Shown: positions 17,732 to 26,790, counted from the stretch's first letter. The stretch is DNA of 64,000 nucleotides from Leifsonia shinshuensis (GCF_014217625.1 NZ_CP043641.1:310001-374000), one strand, 5' to 3'. Program-made: numbers and translations. The notes: a model not told the origin generated them from the sequence alone.

Positions 17732-18387
17732 GGACTCGAATCTACCCCGCGGCGCCGCGGAGTCGCAGTGCCCGACCCAGCGGTGCGCGAGACGAGGGGC
17801 AGGAAGACGTCGTCGACGATCGCTACGATCGTGTCGTCGTCGGCCGGCGCCATCCGCATGAGCAGTTCGTGCCGAAGCAGGGTGAAGGGGAGCTGGGCCA
17901 CGATGGGAGGAAGCGACGACCGGTCGAGCTCTCCGCGCTCGCCGGCCCGGTCGAGGAGGGCGTCGAGCATCGTAGGCCGGCCGCCGATGAGCTGTTCGCG
18001 CAAGCCCGCGAGGCCGCCGTCGCTGTCGGAGACGATCCCGCTGAACCGCAGCATCAGCGGGCCGACGAGCTGGCTGCGCCGGTCGTTCGCCTGACGCAGG
18101 TAGTCGAGCAGGTCGTCCCGGAGGTTGCCGTGGTCGGGGAGGTCGATCGGGTCGGCGTCGAAGTGGTGCCGGATCGCGGCGAGGGCGAGGTCGCTGCGGG
18201 TGGGCCAGCGCCGGGAGAGCACCGGCCGGCTGGTGCCGGCGCGGGCGGCAACGGCCTCCATCGTCAGGTTCGCGTAGCCGTTGGCGTCGAGCTCGGCCCA
18301 CGCCGCCTCCAGGAGGGCGTGCTCCAGCGCTTCGCCGCGGCGGCGCTGCGGCGGGGCGGACTGCGGGGCTGTCGCTTTAGAGTCCAT
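17728..18387 (-). CDS. TetR-family transcriptional regulator
   Basis: A 219-residue repressor-type protein. The helix-turn-helix is at about 22-66 (ALLEAAWAELDANGYANLTM, then EAVAARAGTSRPVLSRRWPT). The rest is an all-helical ligand-binding domain. It is divergent from the efflux pump gene at 18455, the classical arrangement for a local repressor of a drug pump. Its stop overlaps the ppgK start, so the regulator and the glucokinase share a transcript. A -10-like TAAGAT (18394-18399, minus strand) is six bases from the ATG, predicting a leaderless mRNA. Confidence 0.9.
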   Translation of the reverse strand: MDSKATAPQSAPPQRRRGEALEHALLEAAWAELDANGYANLTMEAVAARAGTSRPVLSRRWPTRSDLALAAIRHHFDADPIDLPDHGNLRDDLLDYLRQANDRRSQLVGPLMLRFSGIVSDSDGGLAGLREQLIGGRPTMLDALLDRAGERGELDRSSLPPIVAQLPFTLLRHELLMRMAPADDDTIVAIVDDVFLPLVSRTAGSGTATPRRRGVDSSP

Positions 18388-18388
18388 T

Positions 18389-18442
18389 TGCGCATCTTAT
18401 CGGATCGGCGTATCGTCGCGTTTAAGATACACATGCGCATCT
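18389..18442. promoter_or_regulatory. Putative TetR operator and divergent promoters
   Basis: The spacer between the TetR gene and the pump holds TGCGCATCTTA (18389-18399) and an imperfect 18-bp palindrome AGATACACATGCGCATCT (18425-18442), which repeats TGCGCATCT. The first copy overlaps the -10 of the regulator gene; the second lies just before the pump ribosome-binding site (AAAGGAG). Two copies of a symmetric motif over both promoters fit autoregulation and pump repression by the TetR protein; this is inferred from position. Confidence 0.55.
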
Positions 18443-18454
18443 AAAGGAGCGGAC

Positions 18455-19912
18455 ATGGCGGACAAGCTCGACAGGACGGTCGTGCGGACGGCGACGGCGC
18501 TCGTCGTCGGAGCCCTGGCCGTCGTCTTCGACACGACCATCCTGAGCGTCGCCCTGCACACGCTCGCCACGGACCTGCACACGACCGTCGCCCAGATCCA
18601 GTGGGTCACCACCGGGTACCTGCTGGCGCTCGCCGCGACGGTCCCGCTCTCCGCCTGGTGCCTCGCCCGATTCGGCGGCAAGCGGGTCTGGATGGCGGCG
18701 CTCGCGATCTTCCTGGCCGGGTCGATCCTCTCCGGGCTCGCCTGGAACGCGGAGTCGCTCATCGCCTTCCGCGTCTTCCAGGGCGTCGGCGGCGGCCTCA
18801 TGCTGCCCGTGATGACCACGATGGTGATGGAGGTCGCCGGCGGCAGGCAGCTCGGCCGCGTCTCCGCTGTCATCGGCCTGCCCGCGATGGCCGGACCCGT
18901 GCTCGGCCCGGTGCTCGGCGGCCTCATCCTCGCGCTCGGGGACTGGCGCTGGATCTTCTGGGTCAACATCCCGTTCTCGGTCGCCGGCCTCCTGCTGGCG
19001 TGGCGGATGCTGCCTGCCGACCGCGGGCGCGACCCGAAGCGCCGGCTCGACCTCGTCGGCGTGCTGCTGCTCGTGCCCGGGCTCGCCGGCCTGCTGCTCG
19101 GCCTGTCGGACTCGGTCCTGATCGGCGGGTTCGGGCGGCTGGACGCCTGGCTCCCGCTCGTCGCGGGCGCGGCGCTCGTCGCGGCCTTCGTCTGGTGGGC
19201 GCTGCGGCAGCGCGGCGCCGCCCTGGTGGACGTGCGGCTGCTGCGCGTGCGCTCGGTCTGGTCGGCGTCGACGCTGCTGTTCCTCTCCAGCGTCGCGCTC
19301 TACGGGGCGATGCTGCTGCTGCCGCTGTTCTTCCAGCAGGTGCGCGGAACCGACGCGCTCGGCGCCGGCCTCCTGCTCGTGCCGCAGGGGCTCGGGACGC
19401 TCGCCTGCCGTCCGCTCGCCGGGCGGCTGATCGACCGGGTCGGGGCGCGCTGGATCGCGCTGGCCGGCTTCGCGATCGTCGCGGTCTCGACGGTCCCGTT
19501 CGCGCTGAGCCCGGCCTCCGCGGCCGATCCGCTGCTGCTCGTCGCGCTTTTCATCCGCGGATTCGGCCTGGGCGCCATCACCATGCCGCTCATGGTCGCG
19601 TCGTACCAGGGACTGGCGGGGGAGCAGATCGCCCACTCCAGCATCCTGACCCGCACGGCCCAGCAGCTCGGCGGCTCGTTCGGCACCGCGCTGTTCGCGG
19701 TGCTGCTGCAGGCGGCCGTGGAGGGCGGCGCGAGCCTGAGCGGCGCGTTCGACCTGGCGTTCTGGGTCGCGTCGGGGGCGACGCTGCTCGGCGTCGGCAT
19801 CTCGTTCGTGCTGCCGTCGGCGAAGGCGGTGCAAGCTCAGGCGACGGCGCCTGCAGCACCGACGCCCGCTGCCGTCACGGCAGCGTCAGGATCTCCGCGC
19901 CCCGCTCCGTGA
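18455..19912 (+). CDS. MFS drug efflux transporter, DHA2 (EmrB/QacA) family
   Basis: A 485-residue protein with about 14 membrane helices. TTILSVALHTLATDLHTTVA (after the first helix) and WVTTGYLLALAATVPLSAWC match the DHA2 motifs. Motif C-like LPAMAGPVLGPVLGGLI marks antiporter function. It exports toxic compounds with proton antiport; the substrates are unknown. The ATG has a good ribosome-binding site (AAAGGAG). The 3' end overlaps the opposing map gene by 38 bp (19875-19912), and the C-terminal tail there is Ala/Pro/Thr-rich and probably cytoplasmic. Confidence 0.9.
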   Translation: MADKLDRTVVRTATALVVGALAVVFDTTILSVALHTLATDLHTTVAQIQWVTTGYLLALAATVPLSAWCLARFGGKRVWMAALAIFLAGSILSGLAWNAESLIAFRVFQGVGGGLMLPVMTTMVMEVAGGRQLGRVSAVIGLPAMAGPVLGPVLGGLILALGDWRWIFWVNIPFSVAGLLLAWRMLPADRGRDPKRRLDLVGVLLLVPGLAGLLLGLSDSVLIGGFGRLDAWLPLVAGAALVAAFVWWALRQRGAALVDVRLLRVRSVWSASTLLFLSSVALYGAMLLLPLFFQQVRGTDALGAGLLLVPQGLGTLACRPLAGRLIDRVGARWIALAGFAIVAVSTVPFALSPASAADPLLLVALFIRGFGLGAITMPLMVASYQGLAGEQIAHSSILTRTAQQLGGSFGTALFAVLLQAAVEGGASLSGAFDLAFWVASGATLLGVGISFVLPSAKAVQAQATAPAAPTPAAVTAASGSPRPAP

Positions 19913-20741
19913 CGACGAGCGTGTGCTCGAACTGCGCCGTGATGCTGCGGTCGCGGGTGACGACGGTCCAGTCGTCGGCCCACATGTCCCACTCGCTCGT
20001 CCCGAGCGTGAGCATCGGCTCGATGGTGAACACCATCCCGACCTCCATCACGTCGTCGAATGCGGGTGCGGAGTCGTAGTGCGGGATGATCAGCCCGGAG
20101 TGGAAGGTGGCGCCGACTCCGTGCCCGGTGAAGTCGCGCACCACCCCGTAGCCGAAGCGCTTGGCGTAGGACTCGATCGCGCGGCCGATCACGTTGACCT
20201 CGCGGCCGGGCGCGACCGCCTTGATGCCGCGGTTCAGCGCCTCCTTCGTCCGCTCGACCAGGAGGGTGACCTCCTGCGACGCCGTTCCGACGATGAAGGT
20301 CTGGTTGCTGTCGCCGTGGAAGCCGTTCTTATAGGCGGTGATGTCGATGTTGACGATGTCGCCGTCCGCGAGCACGGTGTCGTCCGGGATGCCGTGGCAG
20401 ACGACCTCGTTGACCGAGCTGCAGATCGACTTGGGGTAGCCGCGGTAGCCGAGCGTGGACGGGTAGGCGTCGTGCTCGATCAGGAACTCGTGGCCGATCG
20501 CGTCGAGCTCCTCGGTGGTGATGCCGGGACGCACGGCCTGGCCCACCCGCTCGATCGCCCGCGCGGCGATCCGCCCGGACTCCCGGATCAGCTCGACCTC
20601 TGCCGGGGAGTAGACGTCGCCGCGGTCCGACAGCGTGGGGCCGGGCTTGCCGACGTACTCCGGCCGCGGGATGCGCGACGGGACGGAGCGCATCGCGGTG
20701 ACGCGTCCCGGGACCAGGTGACCGGCGGAATCCTTGGGCAT
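19875..20741 (-). CDS. map: Methionine aminopeptidase, type I
   Basis: A 288-residue enzyme removing the initiator methionine from new proteins. Metal ligands are visible: VNIDITAYKNGFHGDSNQTF (two aspartates), FTGHGVGATFH (histidine), FTIEPMLT and QFEHTLVV (two glutamates), with the substrate histidine in EVVCHGIPDD. About 40 residues at the N-terminus, rich in Pro and Arg (SVPSRIPRPEYVGKPGPT), match the extended actinobacterial type. Its ATG is only 12 bp from the divergent ATG of the small gene at 20754. The 3' end runs 38 bp into the pump gene on the other strand. Confidence 0.96.
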   Translation of the reverse strand: MPKDSAGHLVPGRVTAMRSVPSRIPRPEYVGKPGPTLSDRGDVYSPAEVELIRESGRIAARAIERVGQAVRPGITTEELDAIGHEFLIEHDAYPSTLGYRGYPKSICSSVNEVVCHGIPDDTVLADGDIVNIDITAYKNGFHGDSNQTFIVGTASQEVTLLVERTKEALNRGIKAVAPGREVNVIGRAIESYAKRFGYGVVRDFTGHGVGATFHSGLIIPHYDSAPAFDDVMEVGMVFTIEPMLTLGTSEWDMWADDWTVVTRDRSITAQFEHTLVVTERGAEILTLP

Positions 20742-20754
20742 AGGATCAAGCTTA
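20718..20754. promoter_or_regulatory. Compact divergent promoter between map and the SPOR-like gene
   Basis: Only 12 bp (20742-20753) separate two divergent ATG codons. On the plus strand GTGACC (20718-20723), a 17-bp spacer and TAGGAT (20741-20746) form a promoter ending seven bases before the ATG. On the minus strand TAAGCT (20749-20754) is seven bases before the map ATG, but its -35 is weak. Each promoter lies within the opposite gene, and both mRNAs are predicted to be leaderless. Confidence 0.6.
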
Positions 20755-20966
20755 TGACCGGCGAGAACGACTACGGGATCCAGCAGGGTGCCGAGGACAA
20801 GTACTGGTACAACATGAAGACCGGCCAGGTCGAGCAGGGTTTCCTCTCGCCCGCCCCGGACCGCGTCGGCCCGTTCGACACCCGCGTGGAGGCCGAGCAC
20901 GCGCTCGAGAAGCTCCGCGAGAACAGCGCCAAGTGGGCCGAGGAGGACGCGGAGGAGGGCCGGTAG
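20754..20966 (+). CDS. Small conserved SPOR-like protein
   Basis: A 70-residue acidic protein: DKYWYNMKTGQVEQGFLSPA, then GPFDTRVEAEHALEKLREN and an acidic tail. It matches a short actinobacterial protein often labelled SPOR domain-containing, named for similarity to a peptidoglycan-binding fold. There is no signal peptide or membrane helix, so a wall-binding role is doubtful. It is divergent from map with a leaderless-type promoter. The next gene starts 11 bp after its stop. Confidence 0.75.
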   Translation: MTGENDYGIQQGAEDKYWYNMKTGQVEQGFLSPAPDRVGPFDTRVEAEHALEKLRENSAKWAEEDAEEGR

Positions 20967-20976
20967 CGTCGCCGTC

Positions 20977-21438
20977 ATGACGATGGAGCGCGTGCTCGCC
21001 GAGGTCAGGGACTTCGACGGCGTGCTGGAACTCGCGCCGGAGCCCGGCAGTGAGTACCCCGAGATCTCCTGGGGCGACCACTACTTCTACTACGCGCCGG
21101 ACGGCGTCGTGCCGATTAACCGGCAGCCGTACGCGACCATCGTGACGAAGGACTACCCGGACGACGCGGGTTCGCGGCTGGACGATCCCGACCGCTGGCG
21201 GCTCAACATCCACGTCGGGCCGAAGGCGGCAGCCGAGCTGGTCGACGGGGCGATGGGCGGCTCTGACGCCGCAGACGTCTTCCTCCCGCATCCCCTCTAC
21301 GGCGACTACGGCTGGGTCTGCGTCGTGAATCCCGGTGCTGCGACGCTCGATCGCGCGCTGGCGGCTCTTCGCGACGCGCACGACGACGACCGTCGGCGCG
21401 TCGAGCGCCGCCGGTCGGCTTCCGGGGAGAACGCCTAG
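20977..21438 (+). CDS. DUF6194 family protein
   Basis: A 153-residue soluble protein. PEISWGDHYFYYAPDGVVP, PYATIVTKDYPDD and RLNIHVG are the conserved blocks of the DUF6194 family, whose role is unknown. The C-terminus is Arg-rich. It starts shortly after the SPOR-like gene and ends with a 4-bp overlap onto the convergent panB gene (21435-21438). Probably co-transcribed with the upstream gene. Confidence 0.78.
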   Translation: MTMERVLAEVRDFDGVLELAPEPGSEYPEISWGDHYFYYAPDGVVPINRQPYATIVTKDYPDDAGSRLDDPDRWRLNIHVGPKAAAELVDGAMGGSDAADVFLPHPLYGDYGWVCVVNPGAATLDRALAALRDAHDDDRRRVERRRSASGENA

Positions 21439-22286
21439 AAGCTGTGCTCCGGCCCGGGGAACACCCCGCCCTGCACCTCCGACTTGTACGTGCGTGCCGC
21501 CTCCGACAGCGCGCCCTTGAGGTCCGCGTACTGCTTCACGAACCGCGGGATGCGCCCGGTCGTGAACCCGGCCCAGTCCGTCCAGACCAGCAGCTGGCCG
21601 TCGACGTGCGGGCCGGCGCCGACGCCGATGGTCGGGATGCGCAGCTCCTGGGTGACTCGCTGGGCCACGTCCGCCGGCACCATCTCCATCACGACGGCGA
21701 AGGCCCCGGCCTCCTCGACCGCGTGCGCGTCGGCGAGCACCTGCTCCGCGCCCTCGCCGCGGCCCTGCACGAGGTGGCCACCGAGGCCGTGCTCGCTCTG
21801 CGGGGTGAAGCCGATGTGCGCCATCACCGGGATGCCGGCGTCCACGATCCGCCGGATCTGCTTGGCGCTGCGCTGGCCGCCCTCCAGCTTGACCGCGTGC
21901 GCGCCGGTCTCCTTCATGAAGCGCACGGCGGTGTGCAGCGCCTCCTGCGGCCCGGTCTCGTAGGAGCCGAACGGCATGTCCGCGACGACGAACGCGCGCT
22001 TGACCGCCTTCGCGACCGCGCGGGTCAGCGGGATCAGGTCGTCCACCGTGACCGGGAGGGTGGTGTCGTAGCCGAGGACGTTGTTGCCGGCCGAGTCGCC
22101 GACCAGCAGGAAGTCGATGCCCGCCTCGTCGAAGATCTGAGCGGTCAGCATGTCGTAGCTGGTCAGCCCGGTGAACGGCTCGCCCGCCTCCTTCGCCGAC
22201 TGGAAGTGGCGGGTCCGCACCCGCTTCAGCGACTCCATCGACGGGGTGGCGGGGTGGACGGAGGGCACAGGGGACTGCTCGCTCAT
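21435..22286 (-). CDS. panB: 3-methyl-2-oxobutanoate hydroxymethyltransferase
   Basis: A 283-residue PanB making ketopantoate from ketoisovalerate and methylenetetrahydrofolate for pantothenate and CoA. LTSYDMLTAQIFDEAGIDFL, LVGDSAGNNVLGYDTTLPVT and VKLEGGQRSA (Mg2+ and substrate residues) are all present, as is PVMAHIGFTPQS. The N-terminus (about 25 residues) is a short extension before the barrel. A -10-like TAGACT (22294-22299, minus strand) is seven bases from the ATG, predicting a leaderless mRNA. Confidence 0.96.
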   Translation of the reverse strand: MSEQSPVPSVHPATPSMESLKRVRTRHFQSAKEAGEPFTGLTSYDMLTAQIFDEAGIDFLLVGDSAGNNVLGYDTTLPVTVDDLIPLTRAVAKAVKRAFVVADMPFGSYETGPQEALHTAVRFMKETGAHAVKLEGGQRSAKQIRRIVDAGIPVMAHIGFTPQSEHGLGGHLVQGRGEGAEQVLADAHAVEEAGAFAVVMEMVPADVAQRVTQELRIPTIGVGAGPHVDGQLLVWTDWAGFTTGRIPRFVKQYADLKGALSEAARTYKSEVQGGVFPGPEHSF

Positions 22287-22378
22287 GCGCCTCAGTCTAG
22301 TGACGCGGCATCGGCCGTCATCCGGCGGGTTTCCGCGCGCGGAGCCACTAGTCTGGAGAGGCCGACGAAAGGGGCAGG

Positions 22379-23716
22379 ATGGACAAGCAGCGCGACTTCG
22401 TTCTTCGCACCATCGAGGAGCGCGGCGTCAAGTTCGTGAGGCTGTGGTTCACCGACGTGGTCGGCACGCTCAAATCCGTCGCCATCGCGCCCGCCGAGGT
22501 GGAGGGCGCGTTCACCGAGGGCCTCGGCTTCGACGGCTCCGCCATCGAGGGCCTGACCCGCGCGTTCGAGTCCGACCTGCTGGCGCATCCCGACCCCACC
22601 ACGTTCCAGATCCTGCCGTGGCGCGGGGAGGTCGACCCGACCGCCCGGATGTTCTGCGACATCACCACGCCCGACGGCCAGCCGTCGGTGTCCGACCCGC
22701 GCAACGTGCTCAAGCGCACGCTGGAGAAGGCGGCCGACCGCGGCTTCACCTTCTACACGCACCCGGAGATCGAGTTCTACCTGCTCAAGTCCTCCACCTT
22801 CGGCGACGAGGGCCCGGAGCCCGTGGACTCGGCCGGCTACTTCGACAACGTGCCAGGCGGCACAGCGCACGACTTCCGCCGCCGCTCGGTGCGGATGCTG
22901 GAAGACCTCGGCATCTCGGTGGAGTTCAGCCACCACGAGGCGGGCCCAGGCCAGAACGAGATCGACCTCCGCTACGCCGACGCGCTGACCACGGCCGACA
23001 ACATCATGACGTTCCGCACGGTCATCAAGGAGGTGGCGATCGAGCAGGGCGTCTACGCGACCTTCATGCCGAAGCCGCTCTCCGGCCACCCGGGTTCCGG
23101 CATGCACACGCACATGTCGCTGTTCGAGGGCGACACCAACGCGTTCTTCGAGGCGGGCGCCCAGTACCAGCTCTCCACGACGGGGCGCCAGTTCATCGCC
23201 GGCCTGCTCAAGCACGCGCCGGAGATCACCGCCGTCACCAACCAGTTCGTCAACTCCTACAAGCGGCTCTGGGGCGGCGACGAGGCGCCGAGCTTCGTCT
23301 GCTGGGGACACAACAACCGCTCCGCGCTGGTGCGCGTCCCGCTCTACAAGCCGAACAAGGGCCAGAGCTCGCGCGTCGAGTACCGCGCCATCGACTCCGC
23401 CGCGAACCCGTATCTGTCGTTCTCGCTGATGCTGGCCGCCGGCCTCAAGGGCATCGAGGGCCAGTACGAGCTGCCGCCGGAGGCCGAGGACAACGTCTGG
23501 GCGCTGTCCGACGCCGAGCGCCGCGCGCTGGGGTACAGCCAGCTGCCGGCCAGCCTGGACCACGCCATCTCGCTGATGGAGGACTCCGAGCTCGTCGCCG
23601 AGACGCTGGGTGAGTCGGTCTTCAACTACGTGCTGCTGAACAAGCGCCGCGAGTGGGCGGAGTACCGGGCACAGGTCACCCCGTTCGAGCTGCGGTCGAA
23701 CCTCGAGATCCTCTGA
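22379..23716 (+). CDS. glnA2: Type I glutamine synthetase, GlnA2 group
   Basis: A 445-residue type I glutamine synthetase. LGFDGSAIEG (near 50), the ATP and metal segment YTHPEIEFYLL, GSGMHTHMSLFEG and NRSALVRVP are the conserved motifs. Its place directly before glnE matches glnA2 of mycobacteria and streptomycetes. GQYELPPEAED lies where the adenylylated tyrosine occurs in glnA1, so modification is possible. Its activity may be accessory to glnA1. A plausible ribosome-binding site (GGGGCAGG) precedes the ATG. Confidence 0.93.
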   Translation: MDKQRDFVLRTIEERGVKFVRLWFTDVVGTLKSVAIAPAEVEGAFTEGLGFDGSAIEGLTRAFESDLLAHPDPTTFQILPWRGEVDPTARMFCDITTPDGQPSVSDPRNVLKRTLEKAADRGFTFYTHPEIEFYLLKSSTFGDEGPEPVDSAGYFDNVPGGTAHDFRRRSVRMLEDLGISVEFSHHEAGPGQNEIDLRYADALTTADNIMTFRTVIKEVAIEQGVYATFMPKPLSGHPGSGMHTHMSLFEGDTNAFFEAGAQYQLSTTGRQFIAGLLKHAPEITAVTNQFVNSYKRLWGGDEAPSFVCWGHNNRSALVRVPLYKPNKGQSSRVEYRAIDSAANPYLSFSLMLAAGLKGIEGQYELPPEAEDNVWALSDAERRALGYSQLPASLDHAISLMEDSELVAETLGESVFNYVLLNKRREWAEYRAQVTPFELRSNLEIL

Positions 23717-23723
23717 CCGAGTC

Positions 23724-26700
23724 GTGACCCGCGAGCAGCTCTCCCTCACGACGCTGGCTCGCGCCGGTTTCGTGGGGCTGAGCTCAGTCCGCGGCGAGCT
23801 GGACGAGCTCGTCGAGCTGACCGGCTTCGACGTCGACGACCTGCTGCCGGCGCTGTCCGCCGCGGCGGACCCCGACACCGCGCTCGCGCTGGCCCTGCGG
23901 CTGCTGCGACACGCCCCGGTGCAGACCGCGCGCTACGTGCCGTCGCGGAACGACGCGCGCCGGGTGTTCCGGGTGATCGGAGCGTCCGAGGGCGCCGCGG
24001 AGTTCTTCCTCCGGCAGCCGGCGGAGCTGAGCGCGCTCGACTATCCGATCACCGCGCTGCCGACCGCCGACGAGCTGCGGGCCGACCTGCTCGACGCGGT
24101 CGGAGCGGTGGACGGCGTCGCCGCCCTGGAGGACGACGCCGCGCGGACCGCCCTCCGCGTGCGCTACCGGCGGCGGCTCGTGCAGCTCGCCAGCTTCGAC
24201 CTCGAACAGGACGACCCGGTCGCCGGGCTGGACGCGGTCGCCGCCGCGCTCTCCGACCTGGCCGCCGCCGCGCTGGAGGCCTCCCTCGCGGTCGCCCGGC
24301 GGCAGACCATCGGAACGGGACCCGGCCGGTTCCCCGAAGCCGAGGTGCGCGCCACCCGGTTCGCCGTGATCGGGATGGGCAAGGCCGGCGCGCGCGAACT
24401 CAACTACGTCAGCGACGTCGACGTCATCTACGTCACCGAGGGCGACGAGGAGGCCGGGCTCAGCTCCGGCCGTGCCGTCGACATCGCCACCCGGCTGGCC
24501 ATGCTGACGCAGCGCGGCATCCACGAGGCTGCGATCGAGCCGGGCCTCTGGGAGGTCGACCCCAACCTGCGGCCGGAGGGCAAGGACGGCGCGCTCGTGC
24601 GCACCCTGGAGTCGCACATCGCGTACTACGACCGCTGGGCGAAGGGCTGGGAGTTCCAGGCGCTGCTCAAGGCGCGTCCGCTCGCGGGCGACCTGGAGCT
24701 GGGCGAGCGCTACGTCGCCGCCCTCGCGCCGAAGGTGTGGAGCAGCGCGTCGCGCGAGAACTTCGTGGAGTCCGTCCAGCGGATGCGCGAGCGCGTCACC
24801 GACAACATCCCCGACGACGAGACCCATTACCAGCTGAAGCTCGGGCCGGGCGGCCTGCGCGACGTCGAGTTCACCGTCCAGCTGCTCCAGCTCGTCCACG
24901 GCCAGACCGACGAGCTGGTGCGGCAGCGCGACACGCTGTCCGCCCTCGCCGCGCTGGCCGCCCAGGGCTACATCGGCCGCGAGGAGGCCGCCGCCTTCTC
25001 GCAGGACTACCGCACCCTGCGCCTGATGGAGCACCGCCTCCAGCTCCGGCACCTCAGCCGCACCCACCTCATGCCGCGCGACGAGGGCGACGTGCGCGTG
25101 CTCGCCCGCGCGACCGGGCTCGCGCCGAGCGCCGAGCAGCTGCTGGTGCGCTGGAACGAGATCAAGCACCGTGTGCGCGGCCTCCACGAGCGGCTGTTCT
25201 ACCGGCCGCTGCTCAGCGCGGTCGCCGCCATGCCCACCGACGCGACGGGCCTGACCGGGGGAGCGGGCGGCGGAGCCGGGCTGACCAGCGAGCAGGCCGA
25301 GGCCCGTCTCGCCGCGATCGGCTTCCGAGACCCGCGCGGCGCGCTCGCGCACATCGCCGCGCTCACCGCGGGCGTCTCGCGGCGCGCGACCATCCAGCGC
25401 CACCTGCTGCCTGTGCTGCTGCAGTGGTTCGCCGCCGGAGCCGACCCCGACTACGGCCTCCTGACCTTCCGCCGGCTCAGCGAAGACCTCGGCACGACGC
25501 ACTGGTACCTGAAGATGCTGCGCGACTCCACCGGCGCCGCCGAGCGGCTGACCCGGGTACTCTCCGGCTCGCGCTTCGCCGGCGAGCTGCTGGGCCGCAT
25601 CCCGGAGTCCGTCGCCTGGCTGGAGTCGGAGGAGGAGCTGCGCCCGCGCCCGGCCGAGGTGCTGCGCGAGGAAACGGCGGCCATCCTCGGCCGGCACCAG
25701 TCCGCGGCCACCGCGGCCGCCTCGCTGCGGGCGGTCCGCCGCCGGGAGGTGCTGCGCCTGGCGTTCTCGGCGATCCTCGGCTTCGCCACGATCGAGGAGC
25801 TCGCCCGCGGGCTGACCGCGGTCAACGAGAACGTGATCGAGGGCGTGCTGTCCGCGATCCGCGCCGAACGCGGCGACGCGGCCGACCTGGAGTTCGCGAT
25901 CATCGGCATGGGCCGGTTCGGCGGCCGCGAGCTCGGCTTCGGCTCGGATCTCGACGTCATGTATGTCTTCCGCCCGCTCGCTGCCGAACAGGACGCCGCG
26001 CACAAGGCGGCCCTGGCGATCGTCGCCGACCTCAACCGGCTGACCGAGGACAACCGCCTCCCGCTCGACCTCGACATCGGCCTCCGCCCCGAGGGCAAGA
26101 ACGGCCCGCCGGTCCGCTCGCTGGAGGCCTACCGCGCGTACTACAAGCGCTGGTCGCTCACCTGGGAGGCCCAGGCGCTGCTGCGCGCCCGCGGCGTCGC
26201 CGGCGACTCCGCGCTGCTGACGGACTTCGACGCGGTGGCCGACGAGGTCCGCTACCCGGCCGCGATCAGCGAGCAGGAGGTCCGCGAGGTCAAGCGCATC
26301 AAGGCCCGCGTCGAGAACGAGCGCCTCCCGCAGGGCGCCGACCCGGCCCGCCACCTGAAGCTCGGCCGCGGCTCCCTGAGCGACGTCGAGTGGTTCGTCC
26401 AGCTGATCCAGCTCCAGCGCGCCGCCGAGATCCCGGCCCTCCGCACTACGTCGACCCTGGACGCCCTCGCGGTCGCCGTCGACAACGACCTGGTCGCCCC
26501 GGACGACGCGGCCAAGCTCCGCGAGGCCTGGCTGTTCGCCTCCCGCGCCCGCTCGGCGATGACGCTCTGGACCGACAAGACGGCCGACGTCCTCCCGGCC
26601 GACCGGGTGGCGCTGGAGGGCGTCGCCCGCCTCCTGGAGTACCCGCCGGGCTCGGCGAGCCGTCTGGAGGAGGACTACTTGGCGGTGACGCGGCGCGCGC

Positions 26701-26759
26701 GAGCGGTGTTCGAGCGGGCGTTCTACGGGGTGCCCCAGCGGCCGACGCCGACGGGGTGA
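23724..26759 (+). CDS. glnE: Glutamine synthetase adenylyltransferase/deadenylyltransferase
   Basis: A 1011-residue enzyme with two nucleotidyltransferase domains. The first, MGKAGARELNYVSDVDVIYV (about 218-237), should remove AMP from glutamine synthetase; the second, MGRFGGRELGFGSDLDVMYV (about 730-749), should add it. Helical linkers separate and follow them. The target tyrosine is most likely Tyr402 of GlnA1 (31313-32737). It starts at a GTG eight bases after the glnA2 stop, so the two are co-transcribed. Confidence 0.96.
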   Translation: MTREQLSLTTLARAGFVGLSSVRGELDELVELTGFDVDDLLPALSAAADPDTALALALRLLRHAPVQTARYVPSRNDARRVFRVIGASEGAAEFFLRQPAELSALDYPITALPTADELRADLLDAVGAVDGVAALEDDAARTALRVRYRRRLVQLASFDLEQDDPVAGLDAVAAALSDLAAAALEASLAVARRQTIGTGPGRFPEAEVRATRFAVIGMGKAGARELNYVSDVDVIYVTEGDEEAGLSSGRAVDIATRLAMLTQRGIHEAAIEPGLWEVDPNLRPEGKDGALVRTLESHIAYYDRWAKGWEFQALLKARPLAGDLELGERYVAALAPKVWSSASRENFVESVQRMRERVTDNIPDDETHYQLKLGPGGLRDVEFTVQLLQLVHGQTDELVRQRDTLSALAALAAQGYIGREEAAAFSQDYRTLRLMEHRLQLRHLSRTHLMPRDEGDVRVLARATGLAPSAEQLLVRWNEIKHRVRGLHERLFYRPLLSAVAAMPTDATGLTGGAGGGAGLTSEQAEARLAAIGFRDPRGALAHIAALTAGVSRRATIQRHLLPVLLQWFAAGADPDYGLLTFRRLSEDLGTTHWYLKMLRDSTGAAERLTRVLSGSRFAGELLGRIPESVAWLESEEELRPRPAEVLREETAAILGRHQSAATAAASLRAVRRREVLRLAFSAILGFATIEELARGLTAVNENVIEGVLSAIRAERGDAADLEFAIIGMGRFGGRELGFGSDLDVMYVFRPLAAEQDAAHKAALAIVADLNRLTEDNRLPLDLDIGLRPEGKNGPPVRSLEAYRAYYKRWSLTWEAQALLRARGVAGDSALLTDFDAVADEVRYPAAISEQEVREVKRIKARVENERLPQGADPARHLKLGRGSLSDVEWFVQLIQLQRAAEIPALRTTSTLDALAVAVDNDLVAPDDAAKLREAWLFASRARSAMTLWTDKTADVLPADRVALEGVARLLEYPPGSASRLEEDYLAVTRRARAVFERAFYGVPQRPTPTG

Positions 26760-26790
26760 AGACCGACGGCGGGGCCATGTGCCTCGCAGT

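Noticed and set aside
23724..26759. glnE as two fused or duplicated genes because of two similar nucleotidyltransferase motifs
   Set aside because: Two domains with one motif each are normal for GlnE, and the length of 1011 residues is typical.
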